Shown piece after piece: positions 4,831 through 7,226 of a DNA stretch of 7,226 nucleotides. Both the position numbers and the translations under genes were made by a program. The notes beneath the pieces are model-generated. The model was not told the DNA's origin and did not search any database. It worked only from the letters and a program-made list of their open reading frames with translations. Location of the stretch: contig JAHFGR010000058.1 of assembly GCA_023247345.1 (NCBI GenBank), forward strand, positions 1 through 7,226. Direction: 5' to 3'. The first letter of the stretch is position 1. Each line of letters begins with the position of its first letter. This stretch comes from Microcaldota archaeon. GTDB lineage: Archaea; Micrarchaeota; Micrarchaeia; Anstonellales; Bilamarchaeaceae.

Positions 4831-5244
4831 TCATGCATTATGGCCTAAATTTCTACAAAGTTCTGAAATAGTTATCGATCTGCGGACTGATTTAACTACT
4901 GACGTCTCCAGCGTTTTTCCTTCTAATTTTTTCGGATTTCCAGTATAAACGAACAGTCTCTTATATGCCTCTTTGCCTCGTGATCTTTTCCAAGGTAGCA
5001 TTCCTCTTATTATTCTTCTTACGAGCATATTTGGTACTTTTGGCCAAGATGGCGAGCGCTCGGGGGTTCCTTTATGTTGGATTCTTCTTCTTTGTTTGTA
5101 ATGTTCTATAATCTCTGCCGGATTACCAATTATTACCAGATTTTCAGCATTTACTAAATGTACTTGCTCGCCTTCTAGTAATTTTTTTGCAATTTGGGAA
5201 GCAGCGCGCCCGATTATAAGATTTGTTCCGTCAATTACTAACAT
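4831..5244 (-). CDS. rpl13: Large-subunit ribosomal protein uL13 (archaeal L13)
   Basis: uL13 is an early-binding protein of the large subunit that contacts 23S rRNA. The 137-residue product fits the archaeal family. It begins MLVIDGTNLIIGRAAS (1-16), has VNAENLVIIG at 31-40, the basic rRNA-binding stretch QRRRIQHKGTPE (51-62), and the signature VRRIIRGMLP (75-84) followed by a basic run and KRLFVYTGNP. The start is marked by GGTGA at 5249-5253 with four A residues before the ATG, a typical archaeal Shine-Dalgarno. Only 10 nt separate it from the eL18 stop and 15 nt from the uS9 start, so the three are one operon. Confidence 0.97.
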   Translation of the reverse strand: MLVIDGTNLIIGRAASQIAKKLLEGEQVHLVNAENLVIIGNPAEIIEHYKQRRRIQHKGTPERSPSWPKVPNMLVRRIIRGMLPWKRSRGKEAYKRLFVYTGNPKKLEGKTLETSVVKSVRRSITISELCRNLGHNA

Positions 5245-5254
5245 TTTTTCACCG

Positions 5255-5620
5255 TTAAGTTAATATTAAAACATTTTTACCTTCTGGATTATTAGCGAAT
5301 AGTTCATCTATAGATACTGTTTTTCCACCTACACCATGAATTAATTTTTTCGCACTTTCGCTGAATGAGAATGCTGCAACAGTTGCTTTTTTCGAAATCT
5401 GCCCCGTGCCGAGAACTTTTCCAGGAACTAAAATAGTTTCGCCATTTTTTACATAAGCGTCGAGTTTGTTTAGATTAACTTCAACTCGCATTCTTCTTGG
5501 CTTTGCTAGTTCGTAAGCTACCTTTCTCCAAATCGGCTTAGTAGCAATGCGCAATTTTTGAATTAGTTCGATTGTTTGCGAATTATCCTTTCTAATAGTT
5601 TTAATTTTGTTCTTGGACAT
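5255..5620 (-). CDS. rpl18e: Large-subunit ribosomal protein eL18 (L18e)
   Basis: eL18 occurs in archaea and eukaryotes and is absent from bacteria, which by itself sets the domain of life. From ATG 5620 the protein is 121 residues, the usual archaeal size. It has a basic N-terminal region, an AKPRRMRVEVNLNKL block, the segment ILVPGKVLGTGQISKKATVAAFSFS, and a C-terminal region with HGVGGKTVSIDELF and NPEGKNVLIL. A GTG at 5629 would add three residues. I prefer the ATG because GTGAT (5629-5625) then serves as its Shine-Dalgarno, though the GTG start cannot be excluded. It heads the eL18-uL13-uS9-rpoN operon. Confidence 0.96.
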   Translation of the reverse strand: MSKNKIKTIRKDNSQTIELIQKLRIATKPIWRKVAYELAKPRRMRVEVNLNKLDAYVKNGETILVPGKVLGTGQISKKATVAAFSFSESAKKLIHGVGGKTVSIDELFANNPEGKNVLILT

Positions 5621-5634
5621 ATCAATCACTGTAT

Positions 5635-5737
5635 TCGGCGCTCGACCGAAAATTGCGTAACAATTTTCCTGTCATTGCCTCGCCACATGAATGTGACTAA
5701 GAAATAAGTAAATATTATTAGAATGAATATATTTAAA
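5635..5737 (-). promoter_or_regulatory. rpl18e: Promoter and hairpin-rich leader of the eL18 operon
   Basis: On the minus strand TTTTTAAATATATTC overlaps the sufD stop (from 5737) and is a plausible TATA box, giving a leader of about 80 nt. The leader contains GTCACAT/ATGTGGC at 5697-5682 and a perfect 8-bp hairpin GAAAATTG/CAATTTTC at 5668-5648 with a 5-nt loop. Then comes TCGG/CCGA at 5649-5635, which shares its first bases with the previous stem. The overlap makes the last two partly exclusive, a layout seen in regulatory leaders. Function is inferred. Confidence 0.4.
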
Positions 5738-6488
5738 AACTCTCTGAAATCAGTTCGCTAACTTTCTCCTTTATCTCCTTATTGTCAATGCGGTCAATTG
5801 CCGAGCCAAGGAATCCTTCAACAATCAGGTTTCTCGCCTGCTCGCGCTTTAATCCGCGCGCCATCATATAAAATATCTTATTCTCATCTATCTGGCTCAC
5901 AGAAGCTGCATGACGCGAACTAACATCATTGTTTTCAATTTCAAGTTGCGGATTAGTATCTGCTCGCGCACCAGGATTTAGTAGCATAACGTGCTCATCT
6001 AAAAATGAATTCGCACCGCTTGCATGTTTTTCGATTTTTATCATTCCATCTACTTTCGCAATTGCAGTATCCTTTGCAGTTCCTTTCACTAAAATATTTC
6101 CGCTAGTATTCTTTCCAATATGAAGAAGCGTTGTATCTATTTTTAATTTTTTTTCACCGTTAATTGCGAAAATTTCTATATCATATGCCTCTGATCCATC
6201 GCCTTCTAATGCATTAATAATTTTTGTATTCCCATTGCCAAGATAAATCGTGTTAGAATAAATTCTTGCATATGCTTTTGCGATATTTTTCTGTTCAAGC
6301 GAGCCGTTTTTTTGGATTATGTAAGATTTAAGCTCAGAATTCTCGCCAACTGTGATTTCGATTTTTCTGTCTTCTTTTATTTCGCCAATTAGATTTACTT
6401 TTGCATTATTGCCAATAACTATGCGCTCTTCGCTCGCATTGAGATCGTTTAGATTAATCGTAGTATTTAAATTATCAACAATATCCAT
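5733..6488 (-). CDS. sufD: SufD-like Fe-S cluster assembly scaffold subunit, short form
   Basis: SufD pairs with SufB, and SufC drives the SufB-SufD heterodimer to assemble iron-sulfur clusters in the cytoplasm. The 251-residue protein has beta-helix-like sequence, with many short hydrophobic strands and Asn/Gly turns at about 20-160. It then has the C-terminal SufB/SufD signature: NPQLEIENNDV, SSRHAASVSQIDENKIFYMMARGL and an LIVEGFL helix. His193 corresponds to the conserved SufD histidine that helps form the SufB-SufD cluster site. No cysteine is present. SufD proteins are often about 400 residues; here the N-terminal helical domain is missing, leaving the core. The ATG is 5 nt after the sufB stop, so the two are co-translated from one message. 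It is distinguished from SufB by lacking its Cys and by divergence at the motif. It could also be called SufB/SufD family. Confidence 0.9.
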   Translation of the reverse strand: MDIVDNLNTTINLNDLNASEERIVIGNNAKVNLIGEIKEDRKIEITVGENSELKSYIIQKNGSLEQKNIAKAYARIYSNTIYLGNGNTKIINALEGDGSEAYDIEIFAINGEKKLKIDTTLLHIGKNTSGNILVKGTAKDTAIAKVDGMIKIEKHASGANSFLDEHVMLLNPGARADTNPQLEIENNDVSSRHAASVSQIDENKIFYMMARGLKREQARNLIVEGFLGSAIDRIDNKEIKEKVSELISESF

Positions 6489-6493
6489 AAATT

Positions 6494-7226
6494 TTAACCT
6501 ACCGCTCCCTCGAGTTGAATTTGAATAAGTCGATTTAGCTCAACAGCATATTCCATCGGTAATTCTTTTGTAAAAGGTTCTAAAAATCCCTGGACAATCA
6601 TTGCTAATGCTTCCTGCTCTGGAATACCGCGAGACATTAAATAGAATACTTTATCGCTTCCAATCTTGCCGACTTTTGCTTCATGACCAATTGTAGTTGT
6701 ATCCTCATCGACTTGCACGGTTGGATAAGTATCGCTTCTTGATTTTTCATCAAGCATGTAAGCATCACATTGAACGAAGCTTTTGCAGTTTTTTGCCCCG
6801 CGAACTACTTTAACTAATCCACGATAGCTTGTTCTGCCACCGCCTTGTGAAATACTTTTTGATATAATTCGCGAAGTTGTATTAGGGGCGAGGTGAAGCA
6901 TTTTTCCGCCTGCATCCTGTAGTTGTCCTTTACCAGCATAAGCTACGCTTATTACTTCGCCACGCGCACCAGGTTCTTTTAATACTACGCATGGATATTT
7001 CATGGTTATTTGTGAACCGATATTCCCGTCAAGCCACTCAACGAATGCATTTCGATATGCTACTGCGCGTTTGGTTACGAGATTAAAAACATTATTACTC
7101 CAGTTTTGAATCGTAGTATATCTTATATGCGAGTTCTCCATTGCAATAAGCTCGACAACTGCGCTATGCAAAGAAGATGCGGAATAAATTGGTGCTGTGC
7201 AGTTATGAACTATTACTCCATTTGCA
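6494..7226 (-). CDS. sufB: SufB Fe-S cluster assembly scaffold protein, N-terminus cut by window edge
   Basis: The frame is open to the right edge and ends at TAA 6494-6496, giving the last 243 residues of a protein usually about 465-480 long. It contains the SufB hallmark CTAPIYS near the window edge, LHSAVVELIA and NWSNN-FNLVTKR, the segment NTTSRIISKSIS, and SYRGLVKV. QCD follows (Cys at visible residue 153), then GHEAKVGKIGSDKVFYLMSRG (His181, Glu182), and the terminal ELPMEYAVELN with LEGAVG. The Cys and His-Glu lie 28 residues apart, matching Cys405 and His433/Glu434 of E. coli SufB, the proposed cluster-building residues. The TTG at 7171 is internal to the domain, not a start. sufC probably lies upstream, outside the window. 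Confidence 0.97.
   Translation of the reverse strand, partial: ANGVIVHNCTAPIYSASSLHSAVVELIAMENSHIRYTTIQNWSNNVFNLVTKRAVAYRNAFVEWLDGNIGSQITMKYPCVVLKEPGARGEVISVAYAGKGQLQDAGGKMLHLAPNTTSRIISKSISQGGGRTSYRGLVKVVRGAKNCKSFVQCDAYMLDEKSRSDTYPTVQVDEDTTTIGHEAKVGKIGSDKVFYLMSRGIPEQEALAMIVQGFLEPFTKELPMEYAVELNRLIQIQLEGAVG

Noticed and set aside
4504..4948. Two plus-strand ORFs rich in Phe, Leu and Ser (4504-4749 and 4538-4948), looking like membrane proteins
   Set aside because: They are antisense to uS9 and uL13. The Lys/Glu-rich uS9 extension reads as Phe/Leu/Ser on the other strand, which makes false hydrophobic ORFs.
5929..6123. 64-residue plus-strand ORF
   Set aside because: It lies wholly antisense to the well-supported sufD and has no promoter or ribosome site that I can see.
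6494..7171. TTG at 7171 as the start of sufB
   Set aside because: The frame continues upstream to the window edge with the conserved CTAPIYS motif, so the TTG is an internal Leu codon.

Overview
The window is archaeal. Its proteins are archaeal-type: EF-1 alpha, a uL18-family eL18 (L18e), archaeal uL13, uS9 and uS2, and RNA polymerase subunit N. The Shine-Dalgarno sites are of the GGAGG/GGTGA kind, and TTTAAA/TTATAAA TATA boxes lie about 25 nt upstream of likely starts. The modest G+C, the compact spacing, a tRNA that appears to be interrupted twice outside the anticodon loop, and a Cys-repeat surface protein of a style common in small-genome archaea all suggest a DPANN-like lineage, possibly near Micrarchaeota/ARMAN. 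That placement is inference and cannot be proved from this window.

Layout. Positions 1-1124 (minus) hold the N-terminal 374 codons of EF-1 alpha. Positions 1125-1545 are a 421-nt divergent intergenic region that holds the EF-1 alpha promoter and leader, a G+C-rich cluster of hairpins that looks like a structured RNA or long leader on the minus strand, and a 25-nt-periodic set of GTTT/AAAC palindromes. Positions 1546-2796 (plus) encode a single-pass membrane protein whose outer part is built from Cys-spaced repeats. From 2906 to 5620 (minus) runs the classic archaeal ribosomal/RNA-polymerase cluster in the transcription order eL18, uL13, uS9, rpoN, tRNA-Pro(GGG), uS2. Positions 5733-7226 (minus) hold sufD and the C-terminal half of sufB.

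How the parts work together. Most of the window is housekeeping gene expression: an elongation factor, four ribosomal proteins, a polymerase subunit and a proline tRNA. A SufB-SufD scaffold pair for iron-sulfur cluster assembly lies upstream. The spacing is tight (5-17 nt between eL18, uL13 and uS9, and between sufB and sufD), which implies co-transcription. rpoK and enolase, which often sit between rpoN and uS2 in other archaea, are absent here, and the tRNA occupies that slot.

The points most worth a second look are the tRNA-Pro gene with a 59-nt insertion at 53/54 and a 15-nt insertion in the D-loop, the structured RNA candidate at 1250-1402, a second RNA candidate at 3844-3903 that begins where a plus-strand TATA box would place a transcript start, and the Cys-repeat membrane protein.
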